From: an uncultured Ruminococcus sp.
GTDB lineage: Bacteria; Bacillota; Clostridia; Oscillospirales; Ruminococcaceae
Length of the DNA stretch: 64,000 bases
NCBI GenBank assembly: GCA_946413815.1
Contig: CAMKMD010000006.1
Span: forward strand, 1 to 64,000
Direction: 5' to 3'
The notes under the pieces were generated by a model. It saw only the letters and a list, made by a program, of their open reading frames with translations. It did no database searches and was not told the DNA's origin. This document shows positions 29,337 to 39,499 of this stretch, piece after piece. How positions within the stretch are numbered: position 1 is the first letter of the stretch; every line of letters begins with the position of its first letter. Position numbers and translations under genes: made by a program.

Positions 29337-30146
29337 TCAGTGTATATCTGATTTGCGGAAAACTGCATATCCTGCAAGCAGATATACAGCTGTGCATACA
29401 ACAGCCATAACCGACATCAGCATTGCTGTATGTGGTTCGATCCGGTCAGTAAATACAATTATATCGCTGCCGAGGACATAGTCTGAGGTATAGTTTTCAA
29501 ATGATGACACTTCACTGATACTTAGACTGGAAACGAGCCATGAAAATGTGTGCATCTCCTCTGTTTCGATATCAGCAAGCCCTGTCACCATCAGAGGAAT
29601 CAGACCTGCCGCAAAGCCCGCAAACGCTCCGGCAACGTTGCTTCTTGCTACAAATGACATCATTATGACGAAGGCCATCAGTCTTACAAGTTCAAGAGTG
29701 ATCAGAGCATAGCGCAGGATCATCTCTCCGGCGGGAACGCTCCAGCCCCAGCCTAATATGATGGTCGGGATAACCACAGCAACCACAACGACTACTGCTG
29801 ACCTTAATAGGCCTGAGCATATTCCGACAATTGCACGTCCGAAGTATACAGATGAGCGCTTATGGCCGTAGATGACTTCATAGTTAAGAGTTTTGTCCGT
29901 AAAATCCCATCCGGCGATTCGCGAGGAGAAAAGGACAGCAAACAGGAAAAATACAATAGTCATATCGCCTGTCATAAAAGCAGCGATAATGCTTCCTGTG
30001 AGTACTTCTCCCGACAGGTATCCCTGAAATGTTTCTATAGCAATAACAGAAAAATACATCAGCGTCAATGCTGTTGCCCATAGATAGTAGATGTCACGCT
30101 TCATTATGTAAATCTGAGATTTTATTATGTTCAGCATCATGATCAC
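29337..30146 (-). CDS. ABC-2 type transporter permease
   Basis: Polytopic; SRIAGWDFTDKTLNYEVIYGHKRSSVYFGRAI, paralogous to its neighbour. Confidence 0.8.
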   Translation of the reverse strand: MIMMLNIIKSQIYIMKRDIYYLWATALTLMYFSVIAIETFQGYLSGEVLTGSIIAAFMTGDMTIVFFLFAVLFSSRIAGWDFTDKTLNYEVIYGHKRSSVYFGRAIVGICSGLLRSAVVVVVAVVIPTIILGWGWSVPAGEMILRYALITLELVRLMAFVIMMSFVARSNVAGAFAGFAAGLIPLMVTGLADIETEEMHTFSWLVSSLSISEVSSFENYTSDYVLGSDIIVFTDRIEPHTAMLMSVMAVVCTAVYLLAGYAVFRKSDIH

Positions 30147-31050
30147 CTACCATATTCATATAATATTGTTCAAGATTTGCTTCATGTACATACATTGAGA
30201 GCGGTATAACTCCGTTTTCATAGAGAGTTTTTGATATCAGCCGGATGTCGTCAAGCCTTTCCCAGAGCCTTATACTACCGTCCGTGTCTGTATCAAACTG
30301 CGAGACAGAGAGTTTTTCGGAGAGTACAGCTGCGGCGAGAGGATCATTGTCGGTATGTATGTAGAAATAATCGCTGCATTCCTTCCTGAGTTCTTCGGCT
30401 GAACGGAAGCATATCATCTTTCCATTGTTGATGAACATATAGTCAGTACACATCTGCGAGAGTTCTGAAAGGATGTGTGAGGAAATAAGTATCGTAATGT
30501 GGTTTTCACGGTTGAGCCTCAGAAGAAGCTCGCGCACCTCTATGATACCCTCGGGGTCAAGTCCGTTTACAGGCTCGTCAAGCACCATTATCTCCGGCTT
30601 TGTCAGAAGTGCTCCTGCAATGCCAAGGCGCTGACGCATACCGAGAGAGAAGTTGCCTACCTTCTTCTTTCCCGTATCTCCGAGGCCGACGATCTTAAGC
30701 ACCTCATCGATGCGCTTAGTATCGGGAACGCCCTTTTGAAGACACTGCTTGGTAAGATTCTCCCTGGCGGTCATCTTCTCCTTGGCGTATGGAGTTTCGA
30801 TCATAAAACTCATGCGGCTCCTTGCATGGGCAAGCTCTTTCTCACCGGAACCGCCGTAGATCTCGATAGTGCCGGCCGTTGGGATGACAAGTCCGCCGAG
30901 CATCTTCATGATAGTCGTTTTTCCCGCACCGTTTGGTCCTATCAGTCCGCATATCATTCCTTCTCTGATAGAGAATGATACATTATCCACCGCTTTCTGT
31001 TTCATGAACTGTTTTGTAAGGTTTTGAACACTGATGACTGTTTTATCCAT
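30094..31050 (-). CDS. ABC transporter ATP-binding protein
   Basis: GLIGPNGAGKTTIMKML, FSLGMRQRLGIAGALLTKPEIMVLDEPVNGLDP; start at MDKTVISVQNLTKQF (31050). Confidence 0.95.
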   Translation of the reverse strand: MDKTVISVQNLTKQFMKQKAVDNVSFSIREGMICGLIGPNGAGKTTIMKMLGGLVIPTAGTIEIYGGSGEKELAHARSRMSFMIETPYAKEKMTARENLTKQCLQKGVPDTKRIDEVLKIVGLGDTGKKKVGNFSLGMRQRLGIAGALLTKPEIMVLDEPVNGLDPEGIIEVRELLLRLNRENHITILISSHILSELSQMCTDYMFINNGKMICFRSAEELRKECSDYFYIHTDNDPLAAAVLSEKLSVSQFDTDTDGSIRLWERLDDIRLISKTLYENGVIPLSMYVHEANLEQYYMNMVGDHDAEHNKISDLHNEA

Positions 31051-31161
31051 AAGATCATCCTCCTGTGGTTTTTCTTCTGATTTTATCATAAAACACAGTA
31101 TTAAAGAAATCCTTAAATCCATAATTGTTTACAAAATGTTCACAATCAAAGTATAAATAAA

Positions 31162-31179
31162 GGAGTGCCGGAGCACTCC
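31162..31179 (-). terminator. Terminator between histidine kinase and downstream ABC genes
   Basis: GGAGTGCtccgGCACTCC followed by TTTATTTAT on minus strand. Confidence 0.75.
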
Positions 31180-31184
31180 CTATT

Positions 31185-32084
31185 TTATGCTTTTCGGAAA
31201 CGAAGACTGATGGTCAGTACACCGTTCCTTATCTCCGCCTGCGCCGTTGCTGACTGCTTGGCGGCAAGCAGCCGGACTATGTATAGCCCGAGACCAGCGC
31301 CTGTCCTGCTGCGTGAACGGTCTGCTCTGTAGGTGCGGAGAAAAAGATTTTCTGCATCCTCCTGTGCAAGTTCAGGGGCCGGATTGGAAAAACAGACAGC
31401 GACCGTCTCCGCTTCTTCTTTGACAGAGAAACGGAAAGAACCTGCCGAATACTTTATAACGTTGTTCAGCAGGTTTTCAAGCATTCGCGTCAGCAAGCGT
31501 CTGTCAGCCATCATACAGATAGTCCTGTCAGGCAGCTCGATTTCCGGTTCAAGGTCATTCAGCCGAATAACTGCTTCATGATCAGCTATGAACTGGGCCG
31601 CTTCATTGACTGCATTCACCTTTTCAAGAGGTACCTGGTCATTATCGCTTTCAAGTACGGAAAGCTCAAAAAAGCTGTCAGCTATCTCTTTGAGTACATC
31701 AGCCTTCTCCCTGCATACACTGAGGTATTCCCGGGATCTCTCTGTCAGATCTTCTTTCTCTAAAAGCTGGAGGTCACCTCTTATTACTGTCAGAGGTGTG
31801 CGGAGATCGTGGGCAATATCTGAAACGGATTCCCTGAGGGATCGTTCGGCTCTTTCTCTTTCATTCTTCAGCTGCTGCTGATAATCAAGTGTGCGGTTGA
31901 CCTCGGCGGTCGTTTTCATTACCTGCTTATCTATGGTATTCACGGTTATCCTTCTGTTGTAGTCACCCTGACGGTTGAGCTCAAGCTCCTTTGATATTGT
32001 TTTCAGGTCGGCGTGGATAACGGAGAGCCGGAAGAATAATATCACTGTCACCGCAGCGAGTACGGATATTACTGCCCACAGCAT
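31185..32084 (-). CDS. Sensor histidine kinase
   Basis: 299 aa; single N-terminal TM; SDIAHDLRTPLTVIRGD, ENLLNNVIKYS, GAGLGLYIVRLLA. Confidence 0.93.
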   Translation of the reverse strand: MLWAVISVLAAVTVILFFRLSVIHADLKTISKELELNRQGDYNRRITVNTIDKQVMKTTAEVNRTLDYQQQLKNERERAERSLRESVSDIAHDLRTPLTVIRGDLQLLEKEDLTERSREYLSVCREKADVLKEIADSFFELSVLESDNDQVPLEKVNAVNEAAQFIADHEAVIRLNDLEPEIELPDRTICMMADRRLLTRMLENLLNNVIKYSAGSFRFSVKEEAETVAVCFSNPAPELAQEDAENLFLRTYRADRSRSRTGAGLGLYIVRLLAAKQSATAQAEIRNGVLTISLRFRKA

Positions 32085-32085
32085 A

Positions 32086-32763
32086 TTACTCCCCCTTCAT
32101 ACGATAGCCTATTCCCCATACAGTTTCTATAAAATCCTCTCCGCAGGCTTTTTTCAGTTTGGAGCGCAGATTGCTCATATGCACGTTTATGGTGTTGTCC
32201 TCGCAGATATACTCCTGCTCCCACACTGATTCGTAGAGATTTGCCTTGGTAAAGGTCTTGGTCGGGTATTCCATCATCAGCTTTATAAGCTGGAGTTCCT
32301 TTAGTGTCAGAGTGACAGGAGTGCCGTTATACGTCAGTCTGTTCTCAGCGGAGATATATTCAAGTCCTCTGAAGGATATGGTCTTTGCCGGTTCGTCCCT
32401 TCCGGAGCGTCTCAGCACAACCTCTATACGCACCTGCACTTCCTTGAGATCGAAGGGCTTCAGAATATAATCGTCGGCGCCGAGTCGCAGAACTTCAAGT
32501 CTGGTCTCAAGCATTGACCTTGCTGAGAGTACGATTACAGGTGTATCCGAATGGGCTCTCAGCTCACGGATAAGCTGTTCCCCAGGCTTACCAGGCAGCA
32601 TAAGGTCCATCAGGATAATGTCGTAATCAGGATCGGCAAGCTTTTCGGCAGCGATATTTCCGTCCGCCGCCTGATCAGTGATATAGCCGCAGCCTGTAAG
32701 GAAATCTGTCAGCATTTTTCTTATATCGGGTTCGTCTTCTACTACAAGTATCCTTATATCCAT
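32086..32763 (-). CDS. OmpR-family response regulator
   Basis: 225 aa; VVEDEPDIRKML, DIILMDLMLPGKPG, winged-helix C-terminus. Confidence 0.95.
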   Translation of the reverse strand: MDIRILVVEDEPDIRKMLTDFLTGCGYITDQAADGNIAAEKLADPDYDIILMDLMLPGKPGEQLIRELRAHSDTPVIVLSARSMLETRLEVLRLGADDYILKPFDLKEVQVRIEVVLRRSGRDEPAKTISFRGLEYISAENRLTYNGTPVTLTLKELQLIKLMMEYPTKTFTKANLYESVWEQEYICEDNTINVHMSNLRSKLKKACGEDFIETVWGIGYRMKGE

Positions 32764-32773
32764 TATATGCCTC

Positions 32774-33778
32774 CTATACTACTGTCTTGTAAAATCTGAT
32801 ATCGAACTGTGCTCCGCCCTCCGGAGCATTTCTGGCCTGTATAACACCGTTATGGAGCGCAAGCATACGGCGGGAGAATGCGAGTCCGATACCGTAGCCT
32901 ACGCTCGGTGACTGTGATGAGCGGTAGAAACGGTCAAATATCCTGTCCTGATCGCCCTCGGGGATGCCGCTGCCGGTATCTGTGATCAGTATCCCGGTAT
33001 AGATATTGTTATCTGCGATCTCAACTGTGATACTGCCGCCTTCCGGAGTATGCTCCATGCAGTTTTTGAGTATGTTTATCAGCGCCTCAGTGAGGTATTT
33101 CACATCGCCTTCTATGGAAGGCTCACCGCTGACCTTCGTTATGAGTTCTATACCTTTGAGCTCCATTGATACCGATACCGGCTCCCCGGCAAGTCTCAGC
33201 AGTTCCCGGCAGTCGATACGCTCACGGCGCAGGGTCACTGCACCGGCATCTATCCTTGATATATTAAGGATGGTCTCTATCAGCCACTGCATCTGTGCAA
33301 GCAGGGACATCAGTTCACGCAGACGGCCTGATATATCAGAGCTTATATCCATGCTTCGCATATTGCTGAGTATGAGTATCATAGACGTCAGAGGAGTCCT
33401 CAGCTGATGGGAGATATCCTCAAGGGATTCTTTCATAAGGCTTTTTTCATTCTTCAGTGCGGCATTCTGTTCGCGTAGCCTTACTGTCATCTTCTTTATC
33501 TCGGATGTGAGGATACTCAGTTCACCCTCGGAGTACTCGTTGAGCTCGAAGGTATCGCACCCGTGGAGAACCTTTTCGATACTGTCGCATAGGCGTGAGA
33601 TCTTGCTGAGCTCTCTTGAACGAAATATGAGATATGTTATGGTAATGAGCAGACCTGCGGCTGATACTATCATAGCCGCCCTTGCATCTATAAAGAAGCA
33701 TCCTGCAGCTGCGGCTGCCGTAATCATCAGCGTCATGAGTATGAATACCCTGACTTCGCGCTCTCTCAGGAGCTTCAT
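32774..33778 (-). CDS. Sensor histidine kinase, short extracytoplasmic loop (intramembrane-sensing type)
   Basis: 334 aa; two N-terminal TMs separated by a few residues (FFIDARAAM); EDISHQLRTPLTSMILIL; GYGIGLAFSRRML. Confidence 0.93.
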   Translation of the reverse strand: MKLLREREVRVFILMTLMITAAAAAGCFFIDARAAMIVSAAGLLITITYLIFRSRELSKISRLCDSIEKVLHGCDTFELNEYSEGELSILTSEIKKMTVRLREQNAALKNEKSLMKESLEDISHQLRTPLTSMILILSNMRSMDISSDISGRLRELMSLLAQMQWLIETILNISRIDAGAVTLRRERIDCRELLRLAGEPVSVSMELKGIELITKVSGEPSIEGDVKYLTEALINILKNCMEHTPEGGSITVEIADNNIYTGILITDTGSGIPEGDQDRIFDRFYRSSQSPSVGYGIGLAFSRRMLALHNGVIQARNAPEGGAQFDIRFYKTVV

Positions 33779-34449
33779 TTGTCCACCGCCTTGTAGCCGA
33801 GGCCGCGTACTGTAAGGATTATGGAAGGATTCTGCGGGTCATCCTCTATCTTGTCGCGAAGTCGCTTCATATACACATTAAGTGTATTATCCGAGACGAA
33901 CTCACCGGAAAACGACCATAGCTCATCGGCTATCATATTCCTTGTAAGCACCTGATCCTTATGCGTAAAGAAGACAAGCAGGAGCCTGTATTCAAGCGCA
34001 GACAGGAATAGTTCTTCTCCGTTTTTCGTTACTTTTCCTTTCGCCTTGTCTATTGAAACATTGCCGCAGGAGATCAGAGATGAGACAGGCTTATTCCTTC
34101 TCATTGCGTTTTTTATCCTTGCGGCAAGCTCTCTCGGACGGAATGGCTTGCTGACGTAATCATCCGCCCCGACGTCAAATCCGGCGACTGTGCAGGCTTC
34201 ATCAGCCTGCGCTGTAAGAAATATGACCGGGACATCGGAATCCTGCTTGATCCTTGCGCAAACCGAAAAACCGTTGCCGTCACACAGAGATATATCTACA
34301 AGGACGCAGTCAAATCTGCCGTTCTCAAAAAGCGCAAGTCCGGCTTCCTGTCCTGTGGCATGGGCAGTTGTATAGCCCTCACTTCTGAGGAATTCCATTA
34401 AATTGCGTGCAAGCTGCTCGTCATCTTCTACCAGGAGTATAGCTGCCAT
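33775..34449 (-). CDS. OmpR-family response regulator
   Basis: 224 aa; LVEDDEQLARNL, DCVLVDISLCDGNG, DDYVSKPFRPRELAARI. Confidence 0.95.
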   Translation of the reverse strand: MAAILLVEDDEQLARNLMEFLRSEGYTTAHATGQEAGLALFENGRFDCVLVDISLCDGNGFSVCARIKQDSDVPVIFLTAQADEACTVAGFDVGADDYVSKPFRPRELAARIKNAMRRNKPVSSLISCGNVSIDKAKGKVTKNGEELFLSALEYRLLLVFFTHKDQVLTRNMIADELWSFSGEFVSDNTLNVYMKRLRDKIEDDPQNPSIILTVRGLGYKAVDK

Positions 34450-34555
34450 ATTCTCACCTCTGTTTATTCATTATGTTTCTATTTTCAATACACAGGAACA
34501 TTTATAGTATAACACAATTGATCAGAGTTCGCAAGTCCGGTAAAGTGACATTATT

Positions 34556-34604
34556 GTAATGAAATAGTAATAGAATAGTAATTCTGATATGATATTATAA
34601 TATC
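34556..34604 (+). promoter_or_regulatory. Candidate operator/promoter of ABC exporter: 3 x GTAATNNNATA-type direct repeats, 11-bp period, plus palindrome
   Basis: GTAAT at 34556, 34567 and 34578; GATATTATAATATC palindrome at 34591-34604; TATGAT/TATAAT -10-like boxes. Confidence 0.6.
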
Positions 34605-34623
34605 AGAAAAGGAGGTATGATCT

Positions 34624-35331
34624 ATGGATCTGCTAAGAATAGAGAATTTATGCAAAACTTACGGCAAGGGCGATAATGAAGTTAAGGCTCTTGACGATGT
34701 ATCATTCACTGTACCCAAGGGACAGATGTGTGCTGTCATCGGTGCCAGCGGTTCGGGAAAATCAACTCTGCTGCATATCATCGGTGCTGTAGACACACCT
34801 ACTTCGGGAAAGGTCTTCCTTGAGGATCAGGATGTATTCAGCCAGAACAATACAAACCTTGCAATCTTCAGGCGCAGACAAGTAGGCATGATATATCAGT
34901 TCTACAATCTCATACCGGTTCTCAACGCCGAGGAGAATATAACTCTCCCGATGATAATGGACGGCAGAAAGCCGGACAAGGCACACCTTGAAAAACTGCT
35001 TGAACTTCTCGGACTGAAAGAACGACGTCTTCATCTTCCTTCACAGCTCTCCGGCGGACAGCAGCAGAGAGTCTCCATAGGACGTGCGCTGTTTAGCTCA
35101 CCGGGAGTTATACTTGCGGACGAGCCTACGGGAAACCTCGACAGCAAGAACAGCGCTGAGATCATGGAGCTCCTGAGAAAGTCGAACCATGAGTTCAATC
35201 AGACGATGCTCATAATCACACATGACGAGAATATCGCTTTGCAGTGCGACCGTATCATCACTCTCTCTGACGGAAGGATAATCAATGACCAGCTCACAGG
35301 CTTTGCGGAGGTGAAGCGTCATGACATTTGA
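34624..35331 (+). CDS. ABC transporter ATP-binding protein (LolD/MacB-like)
   Basis: 235 aa; IGASGSGKSTLLHIIG; LSGGQQQRVSIGRALFSSPGVILADEPTGNLDS. Confidence 0.96.
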   Translation: MDLLRIENLCKTYGKGDNEVKALDDVSFTVPKGQMCAVIGASGSGKSTLLHIIGAVDTPTSGKVFLEDQDVFSQNNTNLAIFRRRQVGMIYQFYNLIPVLNAEENITLPMIMDGRKPDKAHLEKLLELLGLKERRLHLPSQLSGGQQQRVSIGRALFSSPGVILADEPTGNLDSKNSAEIMELLRKSNHEFNQTMLIITHDENIALQCDRIITLSDGRIINDQLTGFAEVKRHDI

Positions 35332-37594
35332 GACCCTTCTTGCAAAACGTTACATTTTCGCTCAGAAAAAACATTCGCTGCTGACTTTAAGCAGTATCGC
35401 CGTTGCGGTAACGCTTATGACCTTTCTGTTCTGTGCATTTACTACATACATCAACTGCATAGCTAAGGGGGCACCTTATCATATAAAGCTTGTCGGCGCT
35501 ACTACCGAACTTGCGGATTACGTTAAAGATTACCCCGGAGTAAAGGAAAGCTACCCGGAAAAGCTGTCTGACGGCACTTATGAAATAAGGGTATTCTTCG
35601 ACAAAGAAATCGTGAACCCTTTTGAAATGATACAAGATATCGAGGTCTTACTTGAAAAAGAACCTGACAGATTAAAGCTTGATCCTGATAAATTCAGCTA
35701 TAAGGATAATTTTGTATACATGGCTTTTGATATGATCGGTGACATCGGCAAAACGGCTATGGCACAGTACGTTGCTTTGTTTTATATCGTTATCCTGTTC
35801 CTTGCCTTTGCTCTGAGACTTATCATTGACACTTCATTTGAGGTCTCTGCAAAGGAAAGAGAAAAGCAGTTCGGAGTGTTGCAGTCTATAGGCGCTTCTC
35901 CGAAACAGATCGTTGGTATCATAACATTCGAGGGACTTCTTCTGTCGGCTGTAGGAATTCCTGTCGGTCTGATTCTCGGTATCGGTCTGACATTCCTAGC
36001 CTTCAGGTTCATTGCATCCACAGAGCTTTTTGAAACATACGTATCAGACCCGAAATACATAGCAGATATGGGTGTTTCTGTTAAGCCTCTGCTGATACTT
36101 ATCTGCGCTGTTACCTGCCTTGTATGGGTGCTTTTCTCAGCATACGGCACAGGTATGCGTATAATAAAAAAGAGCCCGATACAGGCGATAACCGAGCGAA
36201 GCAACACAATCAAAAAGGTACGCAAAGGCAGTCTCTGGGGACTCCTGTTCGGCTGGACAGGCAAGATGGCCACAAGAAACAATCACCGTCAGCCCAAGAG
36301 ATATATAATCACTATACTCGCTCTGACACTTTCGATCACTCTGTTCACAGCATTCAGCCTTATACTCAATACGGCGGACAATATCGTTGAGCAGCAATTT
36401 GATATGATAGGAAGCGATATCGTACTTGATTCCTATTCCACAAACTACGAAGAATCTGACGCAGTAAATCAGAAACTGGTTTCATCAGGTTATTTTAAGG
36501 ACTGCGGTATGAGCATCAGCTTTAATTTTATTTCAGAGATCATCGAAAAGGGCGACCGCAACAGATACGGTATTATCGAATATGTAAATCGTGAAGCATA
36601 TAACAGCACCTTACAATCCCGAGGCGTTGAAAACACATTTAGCTATGATGAGCTGCTCAGCAGCGGACAGTACCTCATGCTTGATTATACTGATGATATA
36701 ATTCCGGAAGGAAACTCGATAATCGGCAAATCTGTTACTTACATTGAAGTTGACGAAGAAGAGTACAACAGAGAGCACGATAAGGAAGGTAACAAATATA
36801 TCTCTTCATCTTCGGATTCAGAAAAGTATTACAAAAAAGAGATGAAAGATATAACCTTGCCAATAGCAGATCGAAAAGCTGTAATTCAGAGAATGTATGA
36901 AATAAGAGGAGCTGTCTTCATAGCTCCGATAGAAATGTATATCAATGATACAAGAGATATTCTCGGAGATACAAGATGGGGTGCAAACTTTAGTCTGAAC
37001 TATAAGGATTATAAGCTTCATGATCAAGCAGTACACTGGCTTGAAACTGAGCTTGGAGCAGGAAAAACCGACTACTATTCCGGCAATATGGGATCACTTT
37101 CATATGAAGACTATTATTCTGACAGGCACAGGATAAATACAACTATCGTAGCGGTAAAATATTCACTTCTCTTTGTAGGTTTTCTCATCGGAGCTATCGC
37201 TCTCGTTAATATGATCAACATCATATCCACAGGTATAGCCAACAGAAAGAGTGAGATCGCTTCGATGCTTTGTCTCGGAATGACTCCAAAACAGCTTTAC
37301 CATATGTCATTTATCGAGTGTCTGCAGTATGCATTCAGTTCGGCCTGCGTTTCATTTCTTTTAAGTACGGGAATAATATTCATTCTCAGGAAAATGATAT
37401 CAAGTATATTCTTTGATGCGGATATTTCGAACAGCACTGAACTGAGCAGTATGATGATCAGGTATACAGAGCCCCTGCCGACTATACTTATAGCATCGAT
37501 AGCAGCACTTGCCGCTGCCCTTATCACCTCATATATCCCTCTGCGGCGTATGCAGAAAGAATCCCTTGTCGATCAGATACGCTCAATAGAATAA
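35321..37594 (+). CDS. FtsX-type ABC transporter permease
   Basis: 757 aa; two FtsX-like blocks (EKQFGVLQSIGASPKQIVGI; KSEIASMLCLGMTPKQLYHM). Confidence 0.92.
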   Translation: MTFETLLAKRYIFAQKKHSLLTLSSIAVAVTLMTFLFCAFTTYINCIAKGAPYHIKLVGATTELADYVKDYPGVKESYPEKLSDGTYEIRVFFDKEIVNPFEMIQDIEVLLEKEPDRLKLDPDKFSYKDNFVYMAFDMIGDIGKTAMAQYVALFYIVILFLAFALRLIIDTSFEVSAKEREKQFGVLQSIGASPKQIVGIITFEGLLLSAVGIPVGLILGIGLTFLAFRFIASTELFETYVSDPKYIADMGVSVKPLLILICAVTCLVWVLFSAYGTGMRIIKKSPIQAITERSNTIKKVRKGSLWGLLFGWTGKMATRNNHRQPKRYIITILALTLSITLFTAFSLILNTADNIVEQQFDMIGSDIVLDSYSTNYEESDAVNQKLVSSGYFKDCGMSISFNFISEIIEKGDRNRYGIIEYVNREAYNSTLQSRGVENTFSYDELLSSGQYLMLDYTDDIIPEGNSIIGKSVTYIEVDEEEYNREHDKEGNKYISSSSDSEKYYKKEMKDITLPIADRKAVIQRMYEIRGAVFIAPIEMYINDTRDILGDTRWGANFSLNYKDYKLHDQAVHWLETELGAGKTDYYSGNMGSLSYEDYYSDRHRINTTIVAVKYSLLFVGFLIGAIALVNMINIISTGIANRKSEIASMLCLGMTPKQLYHMSFIECLQYAFSSACVSFLLSTGIIFILRKMISSIFFDADISNSTELSSMMIRYTEPLPTILIASIAALAAALITSYIPLRRMQKESLVDQIRSIE

Positions 37595-37605
37595 CAGTAT
37601 GAATA

Positions 37606-37644
37606 AAGCCCGGAAACGTTCTCAGAGGACGCTTCCGGGCTCTT
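37606..37644. terminator. Bidirectional terminator between convergent genes
   Basis: AAGCCCGGAA...TTCCGGGCTCTTT inverted repeat. Confidence 0.8.
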
Positions 37645-37653
37645 TATGTATTA

Positions 37654-38889
37654 TCAGTCGTAACGCTCGTCTATTACACGGGCTGTCTTCTTCTCGCTTC
37701 TCGGGAGAACGCCTACCTCTACGACCTTTACGATAGGTGTGAAGCCTATGCGGCTCTTGACCTTGGCAGCGATACGGTTCGCTACATCGTTAAAGTCATA
37801 GTCGCCTGTTGTCTCAACGTAGATACGCATCGTATCCTTGCCGTCAAGGTGTGAGATACGTATCTGATACTCGCTGGAGATCTCATGGAATCCGCCGAGT
37901 ACCTCTTCGATCTGGCTCGGGAATACGTTAACGCCCTTGATCTTCATCATATCATCTGTACGTCCCTTGATGGTATCTATGCGGGGATAGCATCTGCCGC
38001 AGGAGCACTTCCCGGGAATTATGCGTGAAAGATCATGTGTGCGGTAACGGATGAGCGGTGCGCCTTCCTTTACAAGGGTGGTTATTACTATCTCACCGGG
38101 CTCGCCGTCGGGTACGTTCTTGCCTGTAACAGGGTCGATTATTTCGAGGTAGAGGTAATCGTCCCAGTAGTGCATACCCTCGCCGCCGGGACAGTTGATA
38201 CCGATACCCGGTCCGTATATCTCAGTTAGTCCGTATATATCAAAGAGCTCTATGCCAAGCTGATTTGCTATGTTGTCACGCATCTTCTGGCTCCATCTTT
38301 CAGAACCGATAACGCCCTTCTTCAGCTTGATCTTGTCCCTGATGCCGCGCTTTTCTATCTCCTCGCCAAGGAGAAGAGCATAGGAAGAGGTGGCACAGAT
38401 AACAGTGCTCTCCATATCCTGCATCATCTGGAGCTGCTTGTCAGTATTTCCGGGACCCATAGGTATTACCATTGCGCCCAGTCTCTCAGCGCCGTTCTGG
38501 AAGCCGATACCGGCTGTCCAGAGACCATAGCCGGGAGTGATCTGGATCCTGTCTTTGTTGGTGATACCTGCTGTCTCGTAGCAGCGTGCGAACATTATAG
38601 CCCAGTCCTCAACATCCTTTGCTGTATAGGGTATAATTACGGGTGTGCCTGTTGTGCCGGAAGACGAATGGATGCGGACTATCTCCTCCTCCGGTGCTGT
38701 CATAAGTCCGAGAGGGTATGCCTCGCGGAGGTCGCTCTTCTCTGAGAATGGCAGCTTTGCAAAATCCTCCGGGGAATCTACTCTGCTGATGCCTGCCTCC
38801 TTTAGCTTCTTTCCGTAGAAGCTTCCGGCCTTTTCGAGTGCAGCAATACGGCTGTTAACAAGCTCAAGCTGCTTTTCTGTGATCTGCAT
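37654..38889 (-). CDS. paaK: Phenylacetate-CoA ligase family protein
   Basis: 411 aa; RIHSSSGTTGTPVIIPYTAKD; IYGLTEIYGPGIG; directly downstream of iorB. Confidence 0.9.
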   Translation of the reverse strand: MQITEKQLELVNSRIAALEKAGSFYGKKLKEAGISRVDSPEDFAKLPFSEKSDLREAYPLGLMTAPEEEIVRIHSSSGTTGTPVIIPYTAKDVEDWAIMFARCYETAGITNKDRIQITPGYGLWTAGIGFQNGAERLGAMVIPMGPGNTDKQLQMMQDMESTVICATSSYALLLGEEIEKRGIRDKIKLKKGVIGSERWSQKMRDNIANQLGIELFDIYGLTEIYGPGIGINCPGGEGMHYWDDYLYLEIIDPVTGKNVPDGEPGEIVITTLVKEGAPLIRYRTHDLSRIIPGKCSCGRCYPRIDTIKGRTDDMMKIKGVNVFPSQIEEVLGGFHEISSEYQIRISHLDGKDTMRIYVETTGDYDFNDVANRIAAKVKSRIGFTPIVKVVEVGVLPRSEKKTARVIDERYD

Positions 38890-38915
38890 GGTTTTCTTTC
38901 CTTTCGTATTATTGC

Positions 38916-39494
38916 TCAGGCTTCGTATCTGAGCGCCTTTTCATTGAGTTCTATAAACTGAGGCTTGACGCTGCGCTTCATGGCCTCAACTGCGTCATCT
39001 GTTGTAAAGGGGAGAACGCCGGACTTTACCGCTACTCCGAGAAGTATCATGTTCAGTGCTCTCGGTGAGCCAAGCTCACGGCATATCCGGTCACCGTCAA
39101 CTACTGTAAGTTTATTAACCTTGCCGGCAAGATAATCGAGCATTTCCCTTCCGTTATAATCTGAGCCCCTGAGTGCAGCCGTTACAGGCATCACAGGACG
39201 GCTGTTGACTATCACTGTACCGCCCTTTTTAAGATAAGGCAGCATACGTACAGCCTCAGCGGGCTCGAATGCTATGATGATATCAGCCGTACCGGTGCCG
39301 AACATAGGTGTGCATATCTCCTCGCCCTGAGCGGTGCGGAGGAAGCTGAATACACTTCCGCCCTTCTGTGCCATACCGATAGTCTCGGCACTCATTACTG
39401 AGAATCCCTTTTCCATTGCGCAGGCTGCTATGAGCTTTGAGGTAAGGACAGTACCCTGTCCTCCCACGCCGCAGAGAAGAATATTATTTATCAT
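38916..39494 (-). CDS. iorB: Indolepyruvate oxidoreductase subunit beta
   Basis: 192 aa; NNILLCGVGGQGTVLTSKLIA. Confidence 0.93.
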   Translation of the reverse strand: MINNILLCGVGGQGTVLTSKLIAACAMEKGFSVMSAETIGMAQKGGSVFSFLRTAQGEEICTPMFGTGTADIIIAFEPAEAVRMLPYLKKGGTVIVNSRPVMPVTAALRGSDYNGREMLDYLAGKVNKLTVVDGDRICRELGSPRALNMILLGVAVKSGVLPFTTDDAVEAMKRSVKPQFIELNEKALRYEA

Positions 39495-39499
39495 ATCAC

